Of a stretch of 64,000 bases of DNA, positions 24,505-31,519 are shown piece by piece. A program made the translations under genes and the position numbers. How positions within the stretch are numbered: position 1 is the stretch's first letter; every line of letters starts with the position of its first letter. The DNA is taken from contig NZ_CP104578.1 of assembly GCF_036826855.1 (NCBI RefSeq), forward strand, positions 1,922,001 through 1,986,000. Direction: 5' to 3'. The notes under the pieces are model-generated. The model was not told where the DNA came from. It worked only from the letters and a program-made list of their open reading frames with translations, and ran no database searches. The DNA is from Streptomyces sp. SJL17-4 (lineage in GTDB: Bacteria > Actinomycetota > Actinomycetes > Streptomycetales > Streptomycetaceae).

Positions 24505-25383
24505 GTGGCGAAGAAGGACGGCAGCAGGCAGCGGAAGCGGCAGGACGCGTCCTTGCGTGAGCTGCTCCGCGTCCCCGGGGGCGAGCGCGTCGACCTCGCC
24601 GCGTACGACGCCGCCGCGACCCCGGGCGGCCCCGCCGACAAGGCGGCCGGTCTGGCCGCCACGGCCGCCCTCGCACCGCGCCTCGCGGGCCTCCAGGAAC
24701 GCCTCTACGCGGCGAGCACGGCCGGTGACCGCCGGCGCGTGCTCCTGGTCCTCCAGGGGATGGACACCAGCGGCAAGGGCGGCACGGTCAAGCACGTCAT
24801 CGGCCTCTTCAACCCGTCCGGCTGCCGTATCCACGCCTTCAAGGCCCCGACGCCGGAGGAGCGGAGCCACCCCTTCCTCTGGCGGATCATGAAGGCGCTC
24901 CCCGGTCCGGGCGAGATCGGGATCTTCGACCGCTCGCACTACGAGGACGTGCTCATCGCCCGCGTACGGGAGCTGGTCCCGCGCTCCCGGCTCGACCGCC
25001 GCTACGACGAGATCAACCGCTTCGAGGCGTCCCTGGCCGACGACGGCGTGACCGTCGTCAAGGTCTTCCTGCACATCTCGTACGAGGAACAGCGCGGCCG
25101 CCTCCTCGAACGCCTGGACAACCCGGAGAAGCACTGGAAGTTCAACGCGGGCGACATCGAGGAGCGCCGCATGTGGCCGGCGTACCAGAAGGCCTACGCG
25201 ATCGCCCTGGAGCGCTGCACGACGGACGAGGCCCCCTGGTACCTGGTCCCGGCGGACCGCAAGTGGTACCGGAACTGGGCGATCAGCAGGCTGCTGCTCG
25301 AACACCTGGAGGCGCTGGACCCGACGTACCCGCCGGGGGACTTCGACGTGGAAGAGAGCCGGCGGCTGCTACTGGCCACGTGA
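24505..25383 (+). CDS. ppk2: PPK2-family polyphosphate kinase
   Basis: A 292-aa PPK2-type P-loop enzyme, which transfers phosphate between polyphosphate and nucleoside diphosphates/monophosphates. It has Walker A QGMDTSGKGGTVKHV, Walker B EIGIFDRSHYEDVLIARV, the lid KHWKFNAGDIEERRMWPAY, and APWYLVPADRKWYRNW near the end. Length and single domain suggest class I or III; the class cannot be settled by eye. GTG 24505 follows GGAAGGGG. It overlaps the convergent HTH gene by 15 nt at their ends. Confidence 0.9.
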   Translation: MAKKDGSRQRKRQDASLRELLRVPGGERVDLAAYDAAATPGGPADKAAGLAATAALAPRLAGLQERLYAASTAGDRRRVLLVLQGMDTSGKGGTVKHVIGLFNPSGCRIHAFKAPTPEERSHPFLWRIMKALPGPGEIGIFDRSHYEDVLIARVRELVPRSRLDRRYDEINRFEASLADDGVTVVKVFLHISYEEQRGRLLERLDNPEKHWKFNAGDIEERRMWPAYQKAYAIALERCTTDEAPWYLVPADRKWYRNWAISRLLLEHLEALDPTYPPGDFDVEESRRLLLAT

Positions 25384-26847
25384 GCGGCGCCAGCGGGTGA
25401 CCTCCTGGAGCAGGTACGTGTGCGCGCCGAGGTCGAGGAGCCCGAGGCGTCCCCGGTCGTCCAGGGCGGTGAGGAATCGGTGGCCCAAGGGGCTCTGGCC
25501 CACGTGGGCCAGATGGACGGCGAATTCCGTCAGGGTCATTCCGTCTTGCGACGACACGGCCAGGTCGAACAGGGCGGCGGCCGGGGCGTCGCCCATCTCT
25601 TCCAGGTCCCGCACGATGGCTCCCCAGGGGCGGAACGACAGCGCGCCCTCGAGAAGGTCCGCAGCCAGGTCGGGCCTCCCGGCCTTCACCAGCTCCACCG
25701 AAGCCCGCAGTCCGTACCGGTCGGCGCGACGCTTCATGCCCAGCGCCAGCTTCAGTCCCGGTAGCTCCGCCAAGGAGCTGCCGTCGGACAGGACCGCCAG
25801 GACGAGGGCGACCGCGTCCCAGTCGCTCCGCGCGCGGCCGACCGCCTCGGCCATCACCCTGTCGCCTCCGTCCTCGCCCATCGCCTGATGGACTTCCGGC
25901 GCGTTCCCCGGGGTGACCCGACCCGCCACGGCGATCGTCCACGTGTCACGGAACCAGGCGCTCTCCAGTCGCGCCACCTCCGGGGCGAGCGCCAGCACGT
26001 CCTCCAACGGCCTCAGCCGTGCGACGTCCACCGCGAACGTTTCCGCGTCGTCCCCCAGCCAGTGCATCAGCTCCATGACCTCCTCCAAGGAGCGTGACCA
26101 GGCCGCCTCGCTCAGCTCCCGGGAAGCCTCCGGGAACCTCGCCTCCTTCCGCAGCACCATCAGCCGGCTCTTGAAGGCCTCCAACGGGAGGTCACCGGTT
26201 CCGGTCCGCGACAGCTCCTCCTCCAGGCGCAATACCGTCTCCCGCAGTTCCAAGCCGTGGCGTTCCGCCTCCTCGCGGAGGTGTTCCGCGTCCCGGAGGT
26301 CCTGGCGGAGCTGGTCGACCTGGCGGAGGAGCGCCTCCTGGGCGCGGGCGAGGGCGGCCCGTTCCGTACCCCAGTCCAGGCGGAGGCGCGTGAGGTCCTC
26401 CGCGACGTCCCGGGCCTCCGCCTCCTTCCTGTCGAGGAGGGCGTGCAGCGCCTCGATGTTGCGGTGGGCACGGTCAGCGTCCCGCCGCGAGCGCGCCAAC
26501 TCGTCCCGCAGGCTCTCCAGCCGGAACTCGTCCGGGTTGCAGACCCGCAGCGCCTCCAGCCTCTGACCGCGAAGAGCCTCCTTGGCCTCCGGCTGGAGCG
26601 GAGCTCCGATGTGCTCCTCGACCTCCTGGACCAGGCGGTCGAGGAAGTCCTGTGGCGCGATGCGGCGGCCGGAGAGATAGCGGGAGACCACCGACTTGTC
26701 CAGGTGGACGCGGTGGGCGTACTGAGCCTGAGGGATGTCCAGCCGCTTGAACAGGCCTGTCAACACGTTGCCCAGCGCGGCAACTTCGGCGACCCCGCCG
26801 CGCTCCATCTCCGACGAACTGCCCTGCGTACGGGCGACTTCGGTCAT
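25369..26847 (-). CDS. cHTH / coiled-coil regulator-like protein
   Basis: A 492-aa cytoplasmic protein. The N-terminus (about 30-75) is a lambda-repressor-like helix-turn-helix: FKRLDIPQAQYAHRVHLDKS followed by VVSRYLSGRRIAPQDFLDRL. A heptad coiled coil spans about 110-215 (Glu/Arg/Leu-rich). The rest is helical repeat-like (LEEVMELMHWLGDDAETF, then SSLAELPGLKLALGMKRRAD) and ends with YLLQEVTRWRRSRGQ. ATG 26847 has GGGGGAGG upstream. Streptomyces carries many such proteins; the effector function is unknown. GGCAACGGTTGCC in the upstream gap may be its operator. Confidence 0.75.
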   Translation of the reverse strand: MTEVARTQGSSSEMERGGVAEVAALGNVLTGLFKRLDIPQAQYAHRVHLDKSVVSRYLSGRRIAPQDFLDRLVQEVEEHIGAPLQPEAKEALRGQRLEALRVCNPDEFRLESLRDELARSRRDADRAHRNIEALHALLDRKEAEARDVAEDLTRLRLDWGTERAALARAQEALLRQVDQLRQDLRDAEHLREEAERHGLELRETVLRLEEELSRTGTGDLPLEAFKSRLMVLRKEARFPEASRELSEAAWSRSLEEVMELMHWLGDDAETFAVDVARLRPLEDVLALAPEVARLESAWFRDTWTIAVAGRVTPGNAPEVHQAMGEDGGDRVMAEAVGRARSDWDAVALVLAVLSDGSSLAELPGLKLALGMKRRADRYGLRASVELVKAGRPDLAADLLEGALSFRPWGAIVRDLEEMGDAPAAALFDLAVSSQDGMTLTEFAVHLAHVGQSPLGHRFLTALDDRGRLGLLDLGAHTYLLQEVTRWRRSRGQ

Positions 26848-26880
26848 CGCACACCTCCCCCTGGGCGTTGCCCCGACACC

Positions 26881-26893
26881 GGCAACGGTTGCC
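26881..26893. promoter_or_regulatory. Short inverted repeat in divergent promoter region
   Basis: GGCAAC-G-GTTGCC lies 34 nt upstream of the HTH/coiled-coil gene and 76 nt upstream of the small membrane-protein gene. A binding site for an HTH dimer at this shared promoter is plausible but untested. Confidence 0.35.
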
Positions 26894-26968
26894 GCTGTCG
26901 CAACGTACCGGACGGGTCCGACGGTGGGGGCTCGCTCATCCAGAACCCGACAGACCCCAAGGAACCCG

Positions 26969-27166
26969 ATGCGTACTCTCCGCTGGGCCCAGCGCGCCCT
27001 CATCGTTCTCGTGGCGATCCTGCCCCTGCTCCTCGTGACGCTCGCCTTCGTACCCGCCCTGCTCGTCCTTCCCTTCCGGCGGGAGCGGGCCGCGCACGCC
27101 GACGCGATGGTGCGTCAGCTCAGCGCGTGGACTCGGGTGCTGCTGCTGTCGAGTCGCGAGCGTTAG
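26969..27166 (+). CDS. 65-aa small membrane protein
   Basis: It starts at ATG 26969 (AAGGA upstream) and reads MRTLRWAQRALIVLVAILPL with a long hydrophobic run (about residues 9-35), then the basic FRRERAAHADAMVRQLSAW and ends LLLSSRER. One TM helix with the basic tail inside the cell is expected. It is divergent from the HTH/coiled-coil gene and ends 26 nt before the deacetylase gene. No family is recognised, and the call rests on start, ribosome site and the clear TM. Confidence 0.55.
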   Translation: MRTLRWAQRALIVLVAILPLLLVTLAFVPALLVLPFRRERAAHADAMVRQLSAWTRVLLLSSRER

Positions 27167-27173
27167 AGACTCT

Positions 27174-27192
27174 GATCGGTTAACTTCCGATC
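27174..27192. promoter_or_regulatory. Inverted repeat with -10-like element abutting the deacetylase start
   Basis: GATCGG-TTAACTT-CCGATC ends directly before GTG 27193. TAACTT (27181-27186) within the spacer is 6 nt before the start codon and could be the -10 of a leaderless transcript; no ribosome site exists. A repressor bound here would cover the promoter. Confidence 0.4.
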
Positions 27193-28110
27193 GTGAACAC
27201 TTCTGTACGAAACCTGGCGGCGCTCGGTCTTCTGGGCGCCGCCCTCGTCGGCTGTGGACGGGGCACCGCCGAAACGCCCCCGGCCCCGCCGGCGAAGGAA
27301 CCGGCCGCCACCGGCAGCCCGTCACCCCGGGCGAGCGCCGCGGCGGCCGGGCCCAAGCCCGCGCGCGTCCCGGCCGCTCCGCCCACCATGGCTCCGGGGC
27401 CGGGCGGACTCACCCCCGTGTACACACGCCGGGCGAAAGCGGGGGAGGCCGCGGGGCCGGGCACGTCGAAGGCCGCGGAAAAGGTCGTCGCCCTCACCTT
27501 CGACGCCGACATGACGGCCGATCAGGGGCCTCGGGCCGCCCAGGGCGAGCGTTTCGACAATCCGCAGCTCATCGCGACCCTGCGCCGGCTCAAGGTGGAC
27601 GCGACCGTGTTCATGACGGGCCGCTGGGCGGAGGAGTACCCGGACCAGGCGAAGTCCATCGGCGTCGACCCGCGCTTCGAGATCGCGAACCACTCCTACA
27701 GCCACTACGCCTTCGCGTCCCCCTGCTACGGCCTCCCGACCGTCGCCAAGCCCGACATGGCGGACGACGTGCAGCGGGCCTTCGACGCGTTCCGCGACGC
27801 CGGGGCGGTGAACGTCGTCCCGTACTTCCGCTTCCCCGGCGGCTGCTACGACGACGCGGCCCTCCGCGCGCTCGCCCCGACCGGTGTCACGGCGGTCCAG
27901 TGGGACGTGGTCAGCGGCGACGCCTTCGCGAAGGACGCGGACGCGGTGGCCGAGCAGGTCCTCGACGGCGTGCGGCCGGGCTCGCTGGTCGTCATGCACT
28001 GCACGCGCAGCGCGGCCCCGGTCACGGAGCAGGCCATCCGCCGCATCGTCCCGGAACTCCGAGCCCGCGGCTACCGCTTCGTGAAGGTCTCGGAACTGAT
28101 GCGCGGGTGA
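27193..28110 (+). CDS. Polysaccharide deacetylase lipoprotein (NodB domain)
   Basis: A 305-aa protein with a lipoprotein signal (AALGLLGAALVGCGR, lipobox Cys about 22) followed by a Pro/Ala-rich spacer. The NodB domain has VVALTFDADMTAD (first motif, D-x-D), NHSYSHYAFASPCYG (metal-binding His pair), RFPGGCYDD and late WDVVSGDAFA plus LVVMHC. It is therefore a carbohydrate esterase family 4 enzyme, probably acting on peptidoglycan or chitin-like substrates outside the membrane. The metal triad is intact. GTG 27193 has no Shine-Dalgarno and may be leaderless. Confidence 0.88.
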   Translation: MNTSVRNLAALGLLGAALVGCGRGTAETPPAPPAKEPAATGSPSPRASAAAAGPKPARVPAAPPTMAPGPGGLTPVYTRRAKAGEAAGPGTSKAAEKVVALTFDADMTADQGPRAAQGERFDNPQLIATLRRLKVDATVFMTGRWAEEYPDQAKSIGVDPRFEIANHSYSHYAFASPCYGLPTVAKPDMADDVQRAFDAFRDAGAVNVVPYFRFPGGCYDDAALRALAPTGVTAVQWDVVSGDAFAKDADAVAEQVLDGVRPGSLVVMHCTRSAAPVTEQAIRRIVPELRARGYRFVKVSELMRG

Positions 28111-28112
28111 CC

Positions 28113-28128
28113 TCCGGCTGTTGCCGGA
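28113..28128. terminator. Small hairpin between convergent genes
   Basis: TCCGGC-TGTT-GCCGGA, right after the stop of the deacetylase gene and before the convergent zinc-ribbon gene. The stem is short, so termination strength is uncertain. Confidence 0.35.
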
Positions 28129-28167
28129 CAGGCCCTAGCCGGAGCAGGCGGTGCGCTCCGCCTCCCG

Positions 28168-28341
28168 TCATTCGCAGACCGGGCACAGCGTGATGCCCTT
28201 CGTGGAATCCGGGTACTCGGTCGGCTCCTGGCACAGCACACAGTCGGCGAAGGGGCCCTCGGCCGCCGCTTCGGGCTTCGGGCCGGGCTCCGGGGTGGCG
28301 CAGTACGACGTGGACTCGGTGGACTCGGTCATGTCGTTCAT
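28168..28341 (-). CDS. 57-aa zinc-ribbon-like small protein
   Basis: It starts MNDMTESTESTSYC at ATG 28341 and ends with two CxxC pairs (DCVLCQEP and LCPVCE), the pattern of a small zinc ribbon at the C-terminus. The region between start and ribbon is Glu/Pro/Ala-rich. A TACGCT hexamer 7 nt before the ATG suggests a possible leaderless start, and CGAAG a weak ribosome site. It lies 14 nt downstream of the ABC-permease gene, so it may also be cotranscribed. The function is unknown. Confidence 0.6.
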   Translation of the reverse strand: MNDMTESTESTSYCATPEPGPKPEAAAEGPFADCVLCQEPTEYPDSTKGITLCPVCE

Positions 28342-28355
28342 GTCTTCGAGCGTAC

Positions 28356-29006
28356 TCACTCCAGGCGGGCCGTGGCCCCGCTCGCGAGGACCGCGCACGC
28401 CGCCGCGAGGAGCACGGCGCCGCCGCAGGCGAGCCACGGCGGGTCGGCGGTCACCGTGCGGGCGCCGGTGATCAGGGCCGTCATCGCGTGCTTCGCCGGT
28501 GAGCCGGTGGTCACCAGGGCGAGCAGCGAGCCCAGGACCAGGGCCGCGACGGACCAGCCGGGGGCCCGGACGAAGGGGCGCGAGGCCAGCGCGCCGACGG
28601 CGGCGCCCGTCAGGGCACAGGCCAGCGCGGCCAGGAGCCCCGTGGTCACCGCGGCGGGCGCGGTGACACCCCGCCGGTCGCCGGTCGCCGTCACCGCGAG
28701 GACCGCGACCGCGCCGACGAGCGCGGGCAGCACGGTCCCGGTGACGAGCGCCGCGAGATGCGCGCGGCCCCGGCCGGCCGTCGCCGCGACGACGTTCCGG
28801 GCCGCGGACGGCTCCTGCGTGACGCAGATCCGTACGGTCCAGGCGGTCACGGGGAGCAGCGCGGCGGCCGTGAAGCCGAGCGCGCCGAGGACCGGCTCAC
28901 CGGCGTTGACGCCGACGCCGAGGAAGGCCGCGTACAGGAGGAGCGGTGCGAGCCAGCGCTGCGAGCGGAGCAGCAGGCCGGTCTGGTAGCGCAGGAGCGC
29001 CGTCAT
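28356..29006 (-). CDS. ABC transporter permease-like membrane protein
   Basis: A 216-aa hydrophobic protein with about six TM helices (for example LAPLLLYAAFLGVGVN, LLPVTAWTVRICV, LVTGTVLPALVGAVAVLAV, AAVTTGLLAALACALTGAAV) in the ABC-2-like style. ATG 29006 lies in the ATGA overlap with the upstream ATPase gene, so the pair is translationally coupled and should form one exporter. The transported substrate is unknown; no drug or peptide genes lie nearby. Confidence 0.72.
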   Translation of the reverse strand: MTALLRYQTGLLLRSQRWLAPLLLYAAFLGVGVNAGEPVLGALGFTAAALLPVTAWTVRICVTQEPSAARNVVAATAGRGRAHLAALVTGTVLPALVGAVAVLAVTATGDRRGVTAPAAVTTGLLAALACALTGAAVGALASRPFVRAPGWSVAALVLGSLLALVTTGSPAKHAMTALITGARTVTADPPWLACGGAVLLAAACAVLASGATARLE

Positions 29007-30046
29007 ACGCGTACGCCTTCGGAGCCGAGGTGGTGGATGTGCCAGGAGGCGGCGAGGAGCGCGCTCAGCAGGGCGTCGGAGTGGGCGGCGTCGACGGTGA
29101 GGACGGTGGTCCCGTCGCCGTCGGGTCCGGGTGCGACGGCGGGGTGACCGGGAAGCCGCTCCGGGGGCGGGAGGGCACGCGGGCCGCCGGAGACGATGAT
29201 CCGCACACGCGGCAGCGTCCCGGGGCTCGCGCCGATCGGCCCGGCGCCCACGCCGAGGTGACCGGCGCCGCCCGCATGGACCGGCCGGGCGCCCGCGCCG
29301 ACGGGACCGACGCCCACGCCGAGGGGACCGGCACCCGCATGGACCGGCCCCGAGCCCACGCCGATCGCGTCGGCGCCCACGCCCACCGGCCCGACGCCCA
29401 CGCCGACGGGACCCGCGCCCGGCCTGACCGGGTTCTCGGCCTCCCTGACCCGTCCCTCCCGCACCTCGTACACCGCGGACGGCTCCCCCTCCAGCCGGCG
29501 CGGGTCGTGGTCGACGAAGACGACGGTTCCGCCGGCCGCCCGGCGTGAGCGGACCGCCGCGTCCAGTTCCGCACGCGCGCCCGTGTCGAGGCCGGTCCAG
29601 GCCTCGTCGAGGACGAGGAGGGACGGGTCGGCGAGAAGGGCCTGGGCCACGGCGACCTTCTGGCTCGTGCCCTTGGAGAGCTCCGCCATGGGCGTACGGG
29701 CGTGCTCGCCCGCGCCGAAGCGATCGAGCCACTCCCCCGCCCGGGTCCGCGCCACCGCCGTGCCAAGACCCTGGACGCGCCCCAGGTGGACCAGATAGTC
29801 GGTGGCCGTGAAGGGCAGCGCGACCGGGAAGCGTTCGGGGACGTACGCCGTGCGGGGCGGGCGGTCCGTGACCCGGCCCGCGGTGGGCGCGTCGACCCCG
29901 GCGACGAGCCGGAGCAGCGTCGACTTCCCGGTGCCGTTCGTGCCGACGACCCGGACGAGGGCCCCGGCGGGCAGGTCGAGGTCCACCTCGCGGAGGATCC
30001 ACGCCCCCCGGAGGCCGTGCCGGCGCCCGACGCGCTCCAGCCTCAA
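29003..30046 (-). CDS. ABC transporter ATP-binding protein with Gly-Val-Pro repeat linker
   Basis: A protein of about 347 aa. Walker A is VGTNGTGKSTLLRLVAG (about 34-50), followed by the signature LSKGTSQKVAVAQALL and Walker B LLVLDEAWTG. The D-loop and H-loop are also present in VVFVDHDPRRLEG. After residue ~200 comes an unusual 65-residue region of imperfect GPVGVGV/PVHAGAG units, then a short VRIIVSGGPRALPPPERL end. Start TTG 30046 overlaps the AIM24 stop (TTGA); a later start is possible. It should power the downstream permease. Confidence 0.8.
   Translation of the reverse strand: MRLERVGRRHGLRGAWILREVDLDLPAGALVRVVGTNGTGKSTLLRLVAGVDAPTAGRVTDRPPRTAYVPERFPVALPFTATDYLVHLGRVQGLGTAVARTRAGEWLDRFGAGEHARTPMAELSKGTSQKVAVAQALLADPSLLVLDEAWTGLDTGARAELDAAVRSRRAAGGTVVFVDHDPRRLEGEPSAVYEVREGRVREAENPVRPGAGPVGVGVGPVGVGADAIGVGSGPVHAGAGPLGVGVGPVGAGARPVHAGGAGHLGVGAGPIGASPGTLPRVRIIVSGGPRALPPPERLPGHPAVAPGPDGDGTTVLTVDAAHSDALLSALLAASWHIHHLGSEGVRV
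29222..29426 (-). repeat. Imperfect GC-rich tandem repeat inside the ABC ATPase gene
   Basis: On the minus strand the repeat encodes alternating GPVGVG, GPVHAG and GPLGVG units, with a recurring GCCCACGCCGA-type core on the plus strand at roughly 30-60 nt intervals. It sits between the ATPase core and the C-terminal segment and is not part of the normal ABC fold. Confidence 0.7.
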
Positions 30047-30717
30047 CCGGAGGACTTCTGCGGGGTCAGCTCGCTGGGCCGGACGACCACGAAGCCCTGG
30101 CCCTCCAGCTTCAGCTGCACCGCCTCGCCCGAGCCGCCGCGGATCATCGAGCCGACGGACTGCGAGCGGTGGAGCGAGGTGTGCAGCTGCTCGCTCCAGC
30201 CGACGACGGCGTCGGTGTCGACGAAGACCGGGGCCTGCGGGGTGACGGGGATGACGATCGGGGTGCCCTCGCACATGAGGGCGACCTTGCCGTATCCGGA
30301 GAAGACGGAGTTGAAGAGGCCGCCGCCGGTCATGCCGGCGCCCTTCACGGTCTTGATCTCGTAGTGGAGGGTGGCGTCGAAGCAGAGCACGTTGCGGCCG
30401 TTGACCGAGAACGCGTCGCCCTGCTCGATCTCGACGATGAAACAGTTCTGCGCCTCGTGCGCGAACCACGCCTCGCCCCGGCCGCGCACGGCCATCAGCG
30501 CCAGCCCCTCGCCGGTGACGGCCCGCTTGAGCAGGCCGCCGATGCCCTGGCCCTTGCGCTCGAACTGGAGGTCGCCGCGGAAGGCGATCATCGATCCCTG
30601 ACGCGCGTGCATCTCGCCGTTGACGGTGTACTTGACCGACTTCGCGTTCTGGAGGGTCATCCCCGGAAAGTCCGCGGTCTCGGCGAGGTGTTCGCCGGTG
30701 AAAAGATCACTCTTCAT
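30043..30717 (-). CDS. AIM24-family protein
   Basis: A 224-aa protein starting MKSDLFTGEHLAE. It has the AIM24 signature features TLQNAKSVKYTVNGEMHARQ, GDLQFERKGQGIGGLLKRAV, EAWFAHEAQNCFIVEIEQGD, and near the end IRGGSGEAVQLKLEG with FVVVRPSELTPQ. AIM24 proteins are beta-barrel-like and of unknown biochemical role; in Streptomyces they often lie in pairs or near membrane genes. Here it heads an operon with an ABC ATPase and permease. An in-frame ATG at 30726 would add three residues. Confidence 0.85.
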   Translation of the reverse strand: MKSDLFTGEHLAETADFPGMTLQNAKSVKYTVNGEMHARQGSMIAFRGDLQFERKGQGIGGLLKRAVTGEGLALMAVRGRGEAWFAHEAQNCFIVEIEQGDAFSVNGRNVLCFDATLHYEIKTVKGAGMTGGGLFNSVFSGYGKVALMCEGTPIVIPVTPQAPVFVDTDAVVGWSEQLHTSLHRSQSVGSMIRGGSGEAVQLKLEGQGFVVVRPSELTPQKSSG

Positions 30718-30776
30718 GAGGGGCATCTTGACCCGGAAGCGCTCATTCCCACAAGAATCGCTCGTGACGGCAGTGG

Positions 30777-30782
30777 CAGAAT
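30777..30782 (+). promoter_or_regulatory. -10-like CAGAAT before the PTH2-like gene
   Basis: CAGAAT lies 6 nt upstream of GTG 30789 and no Shine-Dalgarno is present, suggesting a leaderless mRNA. It lies in the divergent gap shared with the AIM24 gene. Confidence 0.35.
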
Positions 30783-30788
30783 TGCCCG

Positions 30789-31496
30789 GTGAGCAGCAAC
30801 GAGACCGATCTTCGCGATGAGAAGCCCCAGTTCGTCCTGCCGTTGGTCGTACGGATCGAACGGGACGCGCCGCCGTCCCGTACCGACGCCCTGGAGACCG
30901 CCGCACGCGCCGTCCTGGAGATCCTCACCGACGACCGCTCGCTCGGCGAGGGCGAGTGGGCGCAGGCCATGACCGACTGGCAGGACGCCAGGATCCGCAA
31001 GGTGGTGCGCCGGGCGCGCGGCGCGGAGTGGCGGCGCGCGGGCGCGCTCCCGGGGATCACGGTCGAGGGCCTGGAGGCGGAGGTACGGGTCTTCCCGCCG
31101 GTCCCGCTCGACGGCTGGCCCAAGGAGCTGGCGAAGCTCCAGGTGTCGGGCACGGACCTGGACGACCCGGTGGCGCCGGGACCCGTTCCGGACGGGGCGG
31201 TGGTGCTGTGGATCAACCCGGAGCTCGACATGTCGGCGGGCAAGACGATGGCCCAGGCCGGGCACGGGGCGCAGCTGCTGTGGTGGGCGATGGGGGATGC
31301 CGACCGGAAGGCCTGGCACGAGGCGGGCTTCCCGCTCGCGGTCCGCACCGCGTCGGCCGCGGAGTGGCCCGCCCTGACGGCGAGCGGTCTCCCGCTGGTC
31401 CGGGACGCGGGGTTCACGGAGATCGCCCCCGGCCCCACCGTCGTGTCCGAGGGAAGCCCCCTCTTCGCCTCGCACCTCCGGCTGTCCCGGGCCTGA
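30789..31496 (+). CDS. Peptidyl-tRNA hydrolase (PTH2-like) protein
   Basis: A 235-aa protein whose C-terminal half carries the PTH2-type segment AVVLWINPELDMSAGKTMAQ followed by AGHGAQLLWWA. It then runs RTASAAEWPALTASGLPL and VRDAGFTEIAPGPTVV. The usual Lys/Asp-containing PTH2 core (SxGKxxAQxxHA) is recognisable. The N-terminal half (residues 1-110) is a separate, helical-looking region. PTH2 enzymes hydrolyse peptidyl-tRNA; whether this actinobacterial branch does so is not shown. GTG 30789 lacks a ribosome site. Confidence 0.75.
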   Translation: MSSNETDLRDEKPQFVLPLVVRIERDAPPSRTDALETAARAVLEILTDDRSLGEGEWAQAMTDWQDARIRKVVRRARGAEWRRAGALPGITVEGLEAEVRVFPPVPLDGWPKELAKLQVSGTDLDDPVAPGPVPDGAVVLWINPELDMSAGKTMAQAGHGAQLLWWAMGDADRKAWHEAGFPLAVRTASAAEWPALTASGLPLVRDAGFTEIAPGPTVVSEGSPLFASHLRLSRA

Positions 31497-31507
31497 CGGC
31501 CGGTCCG

Positions 31508-31513
31508 TAGGGT
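31508..31513 (+). promoter_or_regulatory. -10-like TAGGGT, leaderless start of epoxide hydrolase
   Basis: TAGGGT is followed by 6 nt (GCGGGC) and then ATG 31520. No Shine-Dalgarno is present, so a leaderless transcript is likely. Confidence 0.45.
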
Positions 31514-31519
31514 GCGGGC

